From assembly GCA_003116975.1 (NCBI GenBank), contig BGKB01000171.1:81272-145271 (forward strand): DNA of 64,000 bases, read 5' to 3'. This DNA comes from Aurantiochytrium sp. KH105 (Eukaryota > Sar > Bigyra > Thraustochytrida > Thraustochytriidae). A program made the translations under genes and the position numbers. Position 1 is the stretch's first letter; every line of letters begins with the position of its first letter. The notes below the pieces were generated by a model. It made no database searches and was not told where the DNA came from. It was given only the letters and a program-made list of their open reading frames with translations. Shown piece by piece: positions 48,602 to 58,395 of the stretch.

Positions 48602-48636
48602 AGGCCCAGGCCCAGGCCAAGGCCAAGGCCAAGGCC
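48602..48636. repeat. (AGGCCC/AGGCCA)n hexamer repeat
   Basis: About six hexamers whose last base changes from C to A along the array, just beyond the 21-bp duplication. Confidence 0.9.
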
Positions 48637-49863
48637 TACCTATGACTCATTGCCCGAGTTGTGCTCGCTCGACAAAGCGCTGCAAATGATTCTTTGCTTT
48701 ATGTCAGAAGTAACCAAGAACTTGAGGCTCAATGCTGTTGTGCAACTGAAGTGAAAACAAGACCAGATTCGAATCACTCCTCGAGAGCATCGATCTCAAC
48801 TCATGATCATAGGTTTTGCCCCCCCTTTTCCTCAGATTGTCGTATCCGCGACAGCGGACTTCACGGGGTACTGTAAAAAGGATGGTATTGCAAATTCACA
48901 TTAATCAAGCTCTCCTCCTTCTGTATTATGTCCGTAGCTGGCCATGTATACTTGGGGAATATCACAAACCAAGAAAGTCCGCCTCGGCCTTGCGGACCAC
49001 AAATGTCGAGATGGTGTCGCGTCAATGCCATCCGCCATAGCGCCAACAGTTTTCTGTCAACCCTCAAGTTCGCCCCGTAACCCACCAGTCAAGAGCGCAA
49101 TGGCCAGCAACCCATGATCTTAACTTTTTCATGTGTTTCGAGCAGAAGAATAAAATCCCCTGCACTGTGAAGAGACAGGGGATTTTTATTCAAGGCTGCC
49201 ATCAATACCAATGAAAAGACAGCCTTTATTACAGCCAAAGAACCGCCCGGGCGTGTTGACCAAATTTTTCATCGCAGCTGAGAAACGCACAGACGGTCCC
49301 ACACGCACACCTCTCTCGCCATCGTAGTGCACACCAGGTCCGCGGCTGTCCCCGCGGACGGCTTCAGAGGGGAGGGAAAAAAATCCTTGTCACTGCGTCT
49401 CAGAGCCGTCAGTGTGCTTGAGAGGGGCGCGAGGCGAAGCTGGACTTTCCGTTTCCGCATAAGTGCGCAATCGCGCCAAGGTTGACTGGCGGCGGCCGCG
49501 GCAAAGGGGCTCATCGCGTGCGCAAAGGGCAGAGAAAGGACCGCGGCAGACCGGCAACCCACCCAACGACCGTCACCGCCGCCGCCGCCCGCGCCCCGCC
49601 CGCCCGCCCGCTCGCGTCCGCGCGCCAGCCCGCGCCGCCCCGGCCTCGCGCGCGCCTCTGCCGGACGCCCGCCTCGCTCGCGCGCAGCGTGCCCCCGCGC
49701 CCGCGTCTTGCGCCCGCGGCAGGATCGAGAAGGCGAACGTCGCGAGGGAGGAGGACCCCAACTCACGCACGCGTCGAGCATAGCGTGCGCGCGCGCGACG
49801 AGCAGCCGTAGCGCGGGAAAGAGGCCGTAAACCGCAAGCGTAGCACGCCGACGTTGGAGCAAA

Positions 49864-50241
49864 ATGCCCCGTGGACCACGGCTCACCGAGGAGGAGCGCG
49901 AGAACCGCAGGGCGGAGATCCAGCGCAAGCGCGAGGACCTCAGCGAGCAGCTCGTGCTCACCAAGGACTACATTTCGCCCAAACGATGGGAAGAGCTGAG
50001 CAGAATCGCTGTTCGCCGCATTCAGGAGCGCCAGTTTGGTGCTGACGAGGAGGGCATGCCCGGCGAGGAGGACGACGAGGATGGCCACTATGGCAAGAAG
50101 CGCAAGGGCGACAGCGACGAGGAGGATGACGAGGAGGAAGAGGAGGAAGAGGACGATGAGGTGGATGCTAACGGTATGAAGAAGAAGGATGGCAAGAAGA
50201 GCAACAAGAAGAGCGTTAAGAAGGTTAGAAAGGTGATGTGA
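49864..50241 (+). CDS. Small acidic/basic nuclear-type protein, 125 residues, unknown
   Basis: An ATG at 49864 in AAAATGCCCC opens a 125-residue protein. Residues 1-60 are a charged helical segment (LTEEERENRRAEIQRKRE) followed by YISPKRWEELSRIAVRRIQE, which may fold. A long acidic run interrupted by KKRK comes next, then a Lys-rich end (KKSNKKSVKKVRKV). The pattern of basic helix, acidic tract and basic tail suggests a nucleic-acid- or histone-associated protein. No named family is recognised. Gly- and Glu-rich codon use is consistent with a real exon, and no intron is needed. Confidence 0.65.
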   Translation: MPRGPRLTEEERENRRAEIQRKREDLSEQLVLTKDYISPKRWEELSRIAVRRIQERQFGADEEGMPGEEDDEDGHYGKKRKGDSDEEDDEEEEEEEDDEVDANGMKKKDGKKSNKKSVKKVRKVM

Positions 50242-52159
50242 TCTCTTTGCCTGGACTTGTCTCGCGAATCCCATAAGCCCAACAAACCTACTGCCTGAGT
50301 GGGAAAATAAAAGTAAGAAGAAGAAAAGAAGAAGAAACGTTAAAAAGAAAGAAAAAGACAAGAGACTGAGGCGAGGCGAGGCGACACTGTTACCGACATT
50401 ATGAAAAACAAGGACAAACCCTTCTGGGGATGGACAGGGGCGTCAAGATACTTCAACCTGCATACATGAGCGCTCGAAGTCAACCATCCGAGGGGTGATA
50501 CTATGGATACGATTAAAAATCAAGAGGTGTGCGCGAGTCCAAATTTCTTTTCCTCTTCTCTCCCCTCTACACGCTCGCCAGACGTCGTAGCGATCCTAAC
50601 TGCTCTGCTTGATACCTTTTCCAGGCCGGCGAAAACCATGTTCGCCACACCCCTATTTTTACCATTTGATTGCTTTGCTATTTTCATCGCCCTTGCACTG
50701 TGATGCCATGTCGTGTCATGTCATGTCATGTCATGTTAGTCTCGCATACGAGTATGACTTCTGATTTCCTTTCACTCACTTCTTACGAACATGCACGAGA
50801 ATATTCAACATGAGATGGAATGTACCGTCCGAGACTCCCCCCCCCCCCCGGATCCTTGTCGCCATTCTGAATGAGACGGCACGAGACCTCCGTCGATGCT
50901 CCTTTTCTTGTATCTTCCTTCTTCCATGCGGCATCGTCGCACTCGTGCAGTCCGTTCTGTTCGACGAATGAGTCGAGTGACGATAATACCATGATCCCAT
51001 TGAATCCTTTTTTGCATTTCTCAAAAGACCAGGAAGTCTTTCGACACGCACAAGTTCACACAGAAACGCAAGCTCGCTAAGCGTGCATGGAGAGAACGCG
51101 AGGCATCATCCCCAAGCCTTCTATCCATTTTCACGTCATTATCGTCAAAGATTGCAATCACGCACGACATGAGCCAAGAGCAGGAGCCCTCTGCGACTAC
51201 AACCCCACTGACAGAACTTTTGTCGCTCGTGAGCACACTGTGGCGTGTCAAGCCCCCGCAAAAGTAAGCATATTTTTTTTGTTATGAGGGAATCACCACC
51301 GTTTGGCACAGTTGTGATGGGCAACTCTTATAAAATACACGACCCCGCGTCATACATATTATAGTACAACTTGGACGCGCTAATTCTTGTTGTGTACATA
51401 AACTTCAATTACGCCTTGTATCCTATTCCATAAGGTCCTCTACGCGAGTCGGTCCACAAGAACGCACTGCCGCCGAAAAGGGGGCGCGCCCCGCCTTGTC
51501 TCGACGCGTGCGTTCTTGCCGCGCGTCTTCGCGGGCGCGCAAGGAACCCTGCGGTGGGCCCCGGTGGGGCCCTCTACGGCCCGGGTGAGGTCGCCCGAGC
51601 CCCGCGCCGCCCTGCGTTCTTGCGAGCATCTGGCCGCCGTGGCCCCCGGGCGCGCCGGCAGATCAGCGCAGCATCGATGGTGAATTCGAGACGGTTCGGG
51701 TTGTTTGCGGCCGGTGCTGTGCCATGCTGCTCCGCCGAAGCTCCTCGTTGATGTAGCGCACCACGGCATCCATGCAGTGGGATGCTGGACGTTGCCCGCA
51801 GAAAGGTCATATCTCACGTTACGGGCGCGTCGGGTGAGTTCGTCCGCGACCAGCACGATGTGGAGAAAAGGCTTGCAGACGTGGTTTGTTTATTGCTGCG
51901 GGCAAGAAACTTTCGAAAGAGGCGTATACATTGCATGCGCGGAGGGGACGTGACCACATGGGCAATAAAACTATTGGAGGAGCTCAAGTCATTCGTGTTT
52001 ATTTGTTACCTTTTCTTCTTTGTGACTTTTTTCTTTTCCTTGTCTCACTCTCTTACTCACTCTGCAAAAGAAGGGTGCCAGGATCTCGTTTCTCTTCACG
52101 ACTTGCTCTTCTTCTTTCCGCGTCAACTTCCTCCCCATCGTCCATAGAACAAAAGCTGC
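50242..52159. other. Intergenic, no recognised gene
   Basis: The stretch holds a (CATGT)n repeat at 50711-50736, a 13-nt C run at 50837-50849, and a GC-rich island at about 51430-51860 with overlapping open frames on both strands but no recognisable domain. The remainder is AT-richer flank of the genes on either side. Confidence 0.45.
50711..50736. repeat. (CATGT)n microsatellite
   Basis: Four to five TCATG units downstream of the small acidic-protein gene. Confidence 0.9.
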
Positions 52160-54118
52160 TTACTGCTGCGACTCCACCAGCTTTTCGTCGAGGTTGAGCT
52201 GCTTGCCAAAGATGGCGCGGTAGATGCGCTCAATGTCCTCAGCCGCCGACATGAAGTGAGAGGTGGCATCGAGGCTGGAAACGATAAAGCACTTGGTCTT
52301 GGTGCCATCGTCGACGGGCGCAAAGGTGTCGGTGACCGAGTCGAAGCGCTCGGCAATGTCGCCCATGAGATCAAAGGCCTGGCGGAGCTCGGCGACGGGC
52401 TCGTTGGTCTCTACCGTGGTCGAGGCGATGGCCACGTTGACGCCCCTCGGGCACACGTGCAGCGAGGCGCCGAGCTCGGAAAGGTAAACGTCCTGCTTCT
52501 TGTTCAGAAGATGCTTGGCAGGCAGGATGACTTGGCACGAGTCGCCCACTGTGCTCTTGATGGGCTTCTTGAGCAGGCAGACACTGCGCACGACCGATCC
52601 AGTCTTGCGGGACATTTGCGGGGGAAAGTAGGACGCGTCGCCAATAATGATCTTGGCCTTGGCGGCGCAGTCGCCCACGCGGACACCGACCGCCTCGCCA
52701 GTGCTGGGGTCCATGATGATCTCGTCCACGTCATGGCGGAGCATCACCGTGCCGCCGTAAATGGCCGAAAGCCGACTAAAGCCCTCGGGCAGCGACGAGA
52801 GACCATAGTTCGGGTACAGGTACGGGCTGTCCTGGCCGTAGCGGCCGACAGAACGGCCATACAGCTGGCAGGCCAGCACCGTGGGCTCGGCAGGCTTGTC
52901 CAGGTACGAGTCGTCCGTCTGCAGGGCCATGGCGTGACCAAGAAAGTTTTGCGTCGTCTCATCGAGGCCGAACTTGGCGTAAAGCTCGCGCATCGTCATG
53001 TTCAGCAAATCGTACTTTTGCGTCGAGGGATCAAAGGCCGGCTTCATGAAGGTGATCTTGAGCGGGCGCGCCGCGCTGCGAATGGCCTCCTTCACGTCCT
53101 CGTCAGTTTTGCCCAACATGCTCGTACCGTTGATGTGCGAGAGAATGTCGCCCACAGCTACGCGGTTCGAGGCCTGGACAGGGCCGGCCTGATTGTTGGC
53201 GTCGCCTTGAAAGGCCTCCACGGAGACGACCGTCTTGATGGGGCCGCCCTGCTCGGGGGCCACACCCTTCTTGACGGTGCGCGTCTTGACGACAATGCCC
53301 ACGGGACCGGGCCCAACCTCGACGTCTGTGCTCTCGGGAAAGACGGGCAGGCCGTACTTCTTCTCCATCGCGCCCACCAAGGTCTCGCGCTTCGTGTCGA
53401 AGCGCTCAATGAGAGCGTCCACCTCGGACACCTTGGTCGGGTTGTGCGTCTCAAAGTACTGCACAAGCGCCGCGCGGAACTCCTCCTTGCTCAGAGTGTC
53501 CGCGACACGCTTCGGGCACTTGTACGTGCGCACAAACTCGGCAAACTTGCGCAGGGCGTTCTTCTGGAAGAGAGACACCAGCGACGAGGTGAGCGCCTCC
53601 GTCGGCGTCACCGGCAACTTGTAGACCTTGCCCGAGTTGAAGACGTACGAGCCAGCAATTCCGTTAAAGTCCATGTACCGGGTCACGTCCGTCTGGATGA
53701 GCATTTTGACCAGCTTGCCGTTCGCCATGAGTAGCTTCGGCACCATGTCCACGCAGTAATCGCGGCTGCGACCAAAGCGCTGCTCGGCCGCATTTTGGTC
53801 AAACGGCTTGTTGTGCTTCTCGTACAGCTCCTTCAGGTTCAAGCTTGCGCAGTGTCCGCCATAGTAGGCGTTGCGATCGATTTGCAGCACGCGCATACCG
53901 CGTACCGAGAGGAGACCGGCTAGAACGCATTCTTTGAGTCCCGTCGAGAGCACGATCGCGTCGTAGTCACCGTCGGCGAGGGGCTTGTACGAGGTGCCGT
54001 TCAGTTCCACCTTGGGCGGCGTCGGCTCGCCGGCCTGTTCTTGCTCGCCAGCGTCCACGTTCAGGTTCGCCATGGCGTTGGCCGCCTGGTCCGCGCTCGG
54101 CGCAGCTTCTCCCTCCAT
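52160..54118 (-). CDS. GDI: Rab GDP-dissociation inhibitor with internal PDZ-like domain
   Basis: The gene encodes 652 residues from the ATG at 54118 (frame above begins with TTG). The GDI signature opens near residue 50: DAIVLSTGLKECVLAGLLS, then VLQIDRNAYYGGHCASLNL. Further GDI blocks are DMVPKLLMANGKLVKMLI, YVFNSGKVYKLPVT, DEIIMDPSTGEAVGV and AAEDIERIYRAIFG. Between them, residues about 262-358, sits an inserted segment with PDZ character (GPVGIVVKTRTVKKGV, RVAVGDILSHINGTSML, then EAIRSAARPLKITF). Without it the length is close to ordinary GDI (about 445-450). GDI extracts prenylated GDP-bound Rab from membranes and recycles it through the cytosol. The PDZ-like part could tether it to a partner (inference). 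It lies head to head with MED20. Confidence 0.9.
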   Translation of the reverse strand: MEGEAAPSADQAANAMANLNVDAGEQEQAGEPTPPKVELNGTSYKPLADGDYDAIVLSTGLKECVLAGLLSVRGMRVLQIDRNAYYGGHCASLNLKELYEKHNKPFDQNAAEQRFGRSRDYCVDMVPKLLMANGKLVKMLIQTDVTRYMDFNGIAGSYVFNSGKVYKLPVTPTEALTSSLVSLFQKNALRKFAEFVRTYKCPKRVADTLSKEEFRAALVQYFETHNPTKVSEVDALIERFDTKRETLVGAMEKKYGLPVFPESTDVEVGPGPVGIVVKTRTVKKGVAPEQGGPIKTVVSVEAFQGDANNQAGPVQASNRVAVGDILSHINGTSMLGKTDEDVKEAIRSAARPLKITFMKPAFDPSTQKYDLLNMTMRELYAKFGLDETTQNFLGHAMALQTDDSYLDKPAEPTVLACQLYGRSVGRYGQDSPYLYPNYGLSSLPEGFSRLSAIYGGTVMLRHDVDEIIMDPSTGEAVGVRVGDCAAKAKIIIGDASYFPPQMSRKTGSVVRSVCLLKKPIKSTVGDSCQVILPAKHLLNKKQDVYLSELGASLHVCPRGVNVAIASTTVETNEPVAELRQAFDLMGDIAERFDSVTDTFAPVDDGTKTKCFIVSSLDATSHFMSAAEDIERIYRAIFGKQLNLDEKLVESQQ

Positions 54119-54622
54119 CCTCGGTTTCTCCTTGCTCTTTCTTCGTCTCTTTTCCTCTCTCGCGAGCACGTCGCGCGAGCGGGGGCGGGGCGCGGCTCGG
54201 TCGGGGCGGCGACGCTTGCGAAGGGCGTCCTCGAGGCCTCCAGCGTGGTTCTGCCTCTGCCTGGTCTTCTCCGGTTTCGATATGAAGGCCAGCGTCGAGC
54301 GCAACGAGCGCGAAAAATCCAAGCTCCCTTAACGCCGATATCTTTGCGCCTCCCCTTTCTCCGCCACTGGAGCCGCGTCGACTCCTTTCCCGGCCTTCAT
54401 CCCTGGCAAGGGTTTCCCCGAGAGGAGCGGCTGCGGCCCGAAGTCGGGTCGCCAGTTTGCCCGAAGTCAAACCTCTTTTCTGGTGACCCCATGACGTGAC
54501 TCGGATGATGACAGCAAAAGAATAACGAGGGCAGCGACAGAGAGCCAACCGGAGGGCGCGCACGCGAGGGAGAAGAGGCGCGGGACGCGGCGAAGCCACG
54601 GCGCGAAGGCCGATCGGCCAGG
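54119..54622. promoter_or_regulatory. Divergent promoter region, GDI / MED20
   Basis: About 500 bp lie between the two ATGs. The GDI side is GC-rich and the MED20 side contains GAGGCGCGGGACGCGGCG. No TATA-like element or known operator stands out. Confidence 0.45.
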
Positions 54623-55387
54623 ATGCATTGGTACTGGGAGACGCGTTCTGAGCAGCAAGATCTCGACACGCTGCGCAATGAGATCCGCAAGTTGGACACG
54701 GGCAAGCTGCCCGAGAGCCCCGAGGTAGAGCCGAGCAAGTGGCGCGTGGACCTCGGGATTCTGCACCTCTCGCCGCAGCAACAACAGCAGCAGCAGCAAA
54801 TACAGCAGCAGCTACAACAACAGGGTAAACCAAAGCATGAGATCACGTCACATCTGTTCAGGTCAGAGAACCGTGCCCAATATCCGGGGCAAATGGTCCT
54901 GCTCTTTCTCAAAGCGAATCAGCGAAAGCAGAAACCTGGATTTACCCAAGATCCCAACAAGAACATCCAGCGCTATCCAGCACCAGAAAATGAGTACACC
55001 ATTGTCCAAACGACCTCAAATATTAGTTTGTTGAGCTTCTACGGCGACTATCCGGCCAACAAGGACTACATTTTCGAAGGCTTTGACTACGTCGTGGGGG
55101 ACTTTGCACTTCGTGTCGGGGTGGCACGTCTCCATAAATCGCGATCTCTAATCTTTGTGCGGGCAATGTTCATTCCCTGCAAGCTAGACCCGGATGCGCC
55201 TATATATCGCCAAGTCGAAGAGGCTTTGGGTCTCGGCACCCGATTCCCCTGCCGCGCGATTCCTACCCGATTTGATCATTACAAACCCAACATCATCCCC
55301 GCTCAATTTGGGCCCATGCATGAGGCTATCGAGAACGTCGAGCTCTTGTCTGCAATGAGGAGCCTCTTGACCTCCAAGTCACGGTGA
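54623..55387 (+). CDS. MED20: Mediator subunit 20 (MED20) with poly-Gln insertion
   Basis: The gene encodes 254 residues from the ATG at 54623. The start WYWETRSEQQDLDTLRNEI and KWRVDLGILH match the N-terminal region of MED20. The signature C-terminal half reads DYIFEGFDYVVGDFALRVGV, then RSLIFVRAMFIPCKLDPD, which parallels the plant FEGF.Y.LGDF.LRVGK block. MED20 pairs with MED18 in the Mediator head and has a TBP-like fold; Mediator bridges activators and RNA polymerase II in the nucleus. A Gln-rich stretch (residues about 52-68), encoded by mixed CAG/CAA codons, is inserted between the N-terminal strand and the core. No intron is seen. Confidence 0.82.
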   Translation: MHWYWETRSEQQDLDTLRNEIRKLDTGKLPESPEVEPSKWRVDLGILHLSPQQQQQQQQIQQQLQQQGKPKHEITSHLFRSENRAQYPGQMVLLFLKANQRKQKPGFTQDPNKNIQRYPAPENEYTIVQTTSNISLLSFYGDYPANKDYIFEGFDYVVGDFALRVGVARLHKSRSLIFVRAMFIPCKLDPDAPIYRQVEEALGLGTRFPCRAIPTRFDHYKPNIIPAQFGPMHEAIENVELLSAMRSLLTSKSR

Positions 55388-55744
55388 CTGATTGACTAAA
55401 GTGACTGTCTGCAGGACGGACCCACGAATGGATTCACCAACCATACGACCAATCAATCAACCAACCAACCAACCAACTAGTCAACAAACAAGCAAACAAA
55501 CGAACAAACAAACGAAGAAACACACACAGAGATATAAAACGAACGGCTGGAAGACAATCATCAAAGCATTTTCTCCTCACCCTCTCCTCTCAACCCTGCC
55601 GTCCAAAAAAGTCAACTCAAGGCAAATGCAGATCAATCAGTCAACTATTCATAGTTATCTAACTCGAACGGAGCCCTAGTGCGATCGTCCGCGCGTCGCT
55701 AGCGAAGAGGGCGCACTTGAAGGGCATTTGCATGCTTTGCAATA
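55388..55744. other. Convergent spacer with CAAC/AAAC repeats
   Basis: The spacer separates the 3' ends of MED20 and the carrier. A degenerate A/C-rich repeat (CAATCAAC, CAACCAAC, then AAACAAAC) covers about 55450-55520. Confidence 0.7.
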
Positions 55745-57166
55745 TTACGCGCTGCCTTCAGGAGAAATCAAGTCCATAATAGCCGAGTACATGACAATCA
55801 TGATGCCACCTCCGGGGCCAAGGCGGAGAAGACGCGCCCCGAGGCCTCGCCAGGCCGCAGAGACACCTTCCTCATTAACAATGAGCGCGAGACTCTGAAA
55901 GGAGTTCCGATACTTGTCGGGAACCCCAGGTCGGGTGATCTGGTTTTGCATGCGGCTCTTGATGACATCACTGGTAGATATCGCAAATAGTAACGCCTCG
56001 TCAGCTTTCGACACGAACCAAGACGCGAATTTGACTTTGTCCTGCGTTGAGATCAAGCAAGCAAGCAAGCAAGGAAGTCAGAAACTTACAATGGGGTGTT
56101 CAGTGTTGTACCCACGCACGAACCCACAACACCAGCGCAGAATTTGTTAAAAAGCTTTTCGGACTTTGGCGCATCATCTGCAACCTTGAAGTGATTTCCC
56201 ACAAGACCGACGGTACCAAAGTAAGCTCCATTCCAAAGTCCATTGCGAATGACCTGCGGCTCGAAACCCTTGTATAGCTTAAGGGGCCCCTCCTCGCGAA
56301 GAATGCCCATGAAACACTCAAGGGTGCTATTAAAACGACCCACATTGTCCGGAGACTGCATCGCCACCTTGACCGTCTCAACGGGGCAGTTCACAACAGC
56401 CTCGCTCATACCAGCAAGAGCTCCGGCGGCAGCCGCCGCCTGGGATGTCAGTTTGCCTTCGGGGTGGCGGCTCTGGAATTGCTCCTTGAAGAAATCATTG
56501 GCGGCAAACTTCCATGCACGCTTTGGCGCCTCGCCGACTGGCCATCATTGCGCAACGTGATTTGTGTCAGGAAATGGTCAACGGTATCCAGATAATGCCA
56601 TGATGCACGAAATCTGTGCAAACGTACGGACGGGCGGAATGATTCCACGGTAAAAACCTGCAATGCCTTGCTTTTCCATGATCTGCCGTCCCACCGTTAG
56701 CATCGAGGACGAGGTGGTGGCCAGCTGCGCTCTGGTTTTCAGAACGTCCGTCGGGTACATGACCAGGATCTCCGTGACGCCTGCAACATGGCAACGCGAC
56801 AGACATCATGCATTGCAGCATTGCAGCATTGCATGGGGTCAGAGAGTCAGTCAGTCAGTCAAACACTCAAAGCAATCTGTCGGCCACACTCCGCGTCTCA
56901 TTTGTCGCCCAAGCTCCTCGCCTTGCCTCGCTGCGCTCGTGCACCCGGCTTCCGCTCCTCGCTCAGTCCTCTCTCGGCTCGCTAGCCCGCCTCCTCTTCT
57001 CGCCTCTCTCTCCCTCCGTGTGCACATCTTCAATTGTGATGCGCTTCGCCAATTCTGCGATGCCGCCGCACCGACTGACGCGTCGAGGAGACGTACCTGC
57101 GCCGCCGCCCGCGATCGCGTTCTTGGCCAGGTTCTCCCAGAACCCGGGGCCGTCCGTGCCGCCCAT
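55745..57166 (-). CDS. Mitochondrial carrier, 2-oxodicarboxylate type, four exons
   Basis: Exons 57166-57097, 56780-56583, 56537-56090 and 55970-55745 give exactly 314 codons (313 residues). Introns are 316 (GTACGT donor), 45 and 119 nt (GTAAGT donor), all GT-AG. All three carrier signatures are intact: YPTDVLKTRAQ, CPVETVKVAMQ and TPFDVIKSRMQ, the last encoded across intron 3. The third repeat ends LLRLGPGGGIMIVMYSAIMD, typical of oxodicarboxylate carriers (yeast Odc1/2, SLC25A21), which exchange 2-oxoadipate and 2-oxoglutarate across the inner membrane in lysine and tryptophan breakdown. The start MGGTDGPGFWENLAKNAIAG is the usual first helix; an in-frame ATG at 57421 exists but adds untypical sequence. 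Substrate assignment is moderate; carrier membership is certain. Confidence 0.88.
56051..56076. repeat. (CAAG)n run inside carrier intron 3
   Basis: About five GCAA units within the 119-nt intron. It is the same repeat unit as the 193-bp tract at 29471. Confidence 0.9.
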
Positions 57167-58395
57167 CGCGCCTCCGATCTCTCTCGCGATGCAAGGCCTC
57201 TCCGCGATGCGCGACGCGATGCGATGCGATGCGTGCGCGCGCACAAGATGTTTGGTGATTGCTATTGTGTCGGTCCGTACCATGCGTAAAGAGGCCGGGT
57301 TTCCTCGTATTCCGCGCATCTTCTCCGCAGGACCCTTGCAAGGGTCGGCCCGGATCCTGTGAAAGCCGGCGACGCTGCTGTGAAAATTGCGGATTTGGGT
57401 GGCTGCAGGACGGGACGCCACGTCTCGCGAGCGGGACGTCGGGCCTCGGCGCGGATCTCGTCGATGCTCTGCCGAGTGATCGGCTCCGTGGTCTACGAAG
57501 CGAGCTTGAGATGGACGCGTTTTTAGTGAATCCTGTTAGCAAGAAGAAATTTCATTCCCATGGCAAAGCATAGCTGGGAAGCTGCTCGCGCCACGGTCAG
57601 CTTTGCTGAGGCGGATTCGATCCTCACAAACGTACATATATACTTACAAAAATGCAATGTCGGAAAACGATGAAACCTCCCAGCGACTCATTTTGGCGCA
57701 AAGGCGATAAGAGTCGAGTTCTTGATGATTTTCTTCGTCTTCTGACACTCACTCTCTTTTATTCTCACTCTCACTTCTTCGGTGTCTTTGAATGGTGCTC
57801 TCTTTTTTGCCTGCCTATACATGAGCCAGAGGCATACGAAAGGAACTCATCAAGCAGCAACAGCTTGATGTGCTCTTCATACGACTTCGTTCTCTCCTAT
57901 CGCGATACCAAAAACTTTTAAAGTGACCTAAGCTATCCACATAAAGGACCTTTTATTCGGCTTGCCCAGGCTCTTGTGAAGGTCGGCGCGCAAACCAAGC
58001 TCCTTCGAGCGCGAGCGCGGGGCTTAGCCTTTGGCGCGCGCCGCCGCCGCCCACCGCCGCCGCCCGCCGCCGCCGCATCTAGCCGGTCCTTGCGCCCTGG
58101 CGCTCGTGGATCGATTAATCTATCCGTCCATCGGTACGACTTTTAGGCTGGCTGCAACGCGGAGTACGAACCTGGGCCGGCAAGGACGCTCGCTCTCTTG
58201 CAGAGCGCGGCTCGCCTGGTCTGCGTCTTTCGGCTTGCGGCCCCGTAGGTCCTTTGCCTTTCATAGCTTAGCTTAGCTTAGCTTTGCTAGCAAGCAAGCA
58301 AGCAAGCAAGCGATCAAGCAAGCAAGCAAGCGCGCAGTCGACCCAAATCGCTCGCTTGCCATTCAGAACTCGAGGCCTTGCACCAAAAAGCCACA
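57167..58395. other. Divergent spacer, carrier / two-helix protein
   Basis: The spacer contains the carrier promoter and, on the right, (AGCTT)n at 58265-58283 and (CAAG)n at 58290-58331 just before the next ATG. A (GCCGCC)n-like block lies at about 58040-58080. No gene is recognised. Confidence 0.5.
58290..58331. repeat. (CAAG)n microsatellite 65 bp upstream of an ATG
   Basis: Nine to ten CAAG units with a CGATCAAG interruption, probably within the 5' leader of the two-helix membrane protein. Confidence 0.9.

Larger units (their letters stand above)
48347..49863. other. Divergent spacer with tandem duplications
   Basis: The spacer lies between the frataxin-like gene (-) and a small acidic-protein gene (+). 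It holds a perfect 21-bp tandem duplication (48547-48588), a hexamer repeat (48602-48636), an AT-richer middle and a strongly GC-rich block (49480-49800) that leads into the downstream ATG. No gene is seen. Confidence 0.5.

Noticed and set aside
51440-51856. Minus-strand frame in a GC-rich island
   Set aside because: No domain, competing frames on both strands, and no convincing ATG context; noted only as an island.
52256-53734. Plus-strand frame of 492 codons
   Set aside because: It is antisense to GDI, with Arg/His/Leu-rich composition typical of a shadow frame.
54119-54322. N-terminal extension of GDI
   Set aside because: It opens with TTG and encodes Arg-rich sequence not seen in GDI; the ATG at 54118 is preferred.
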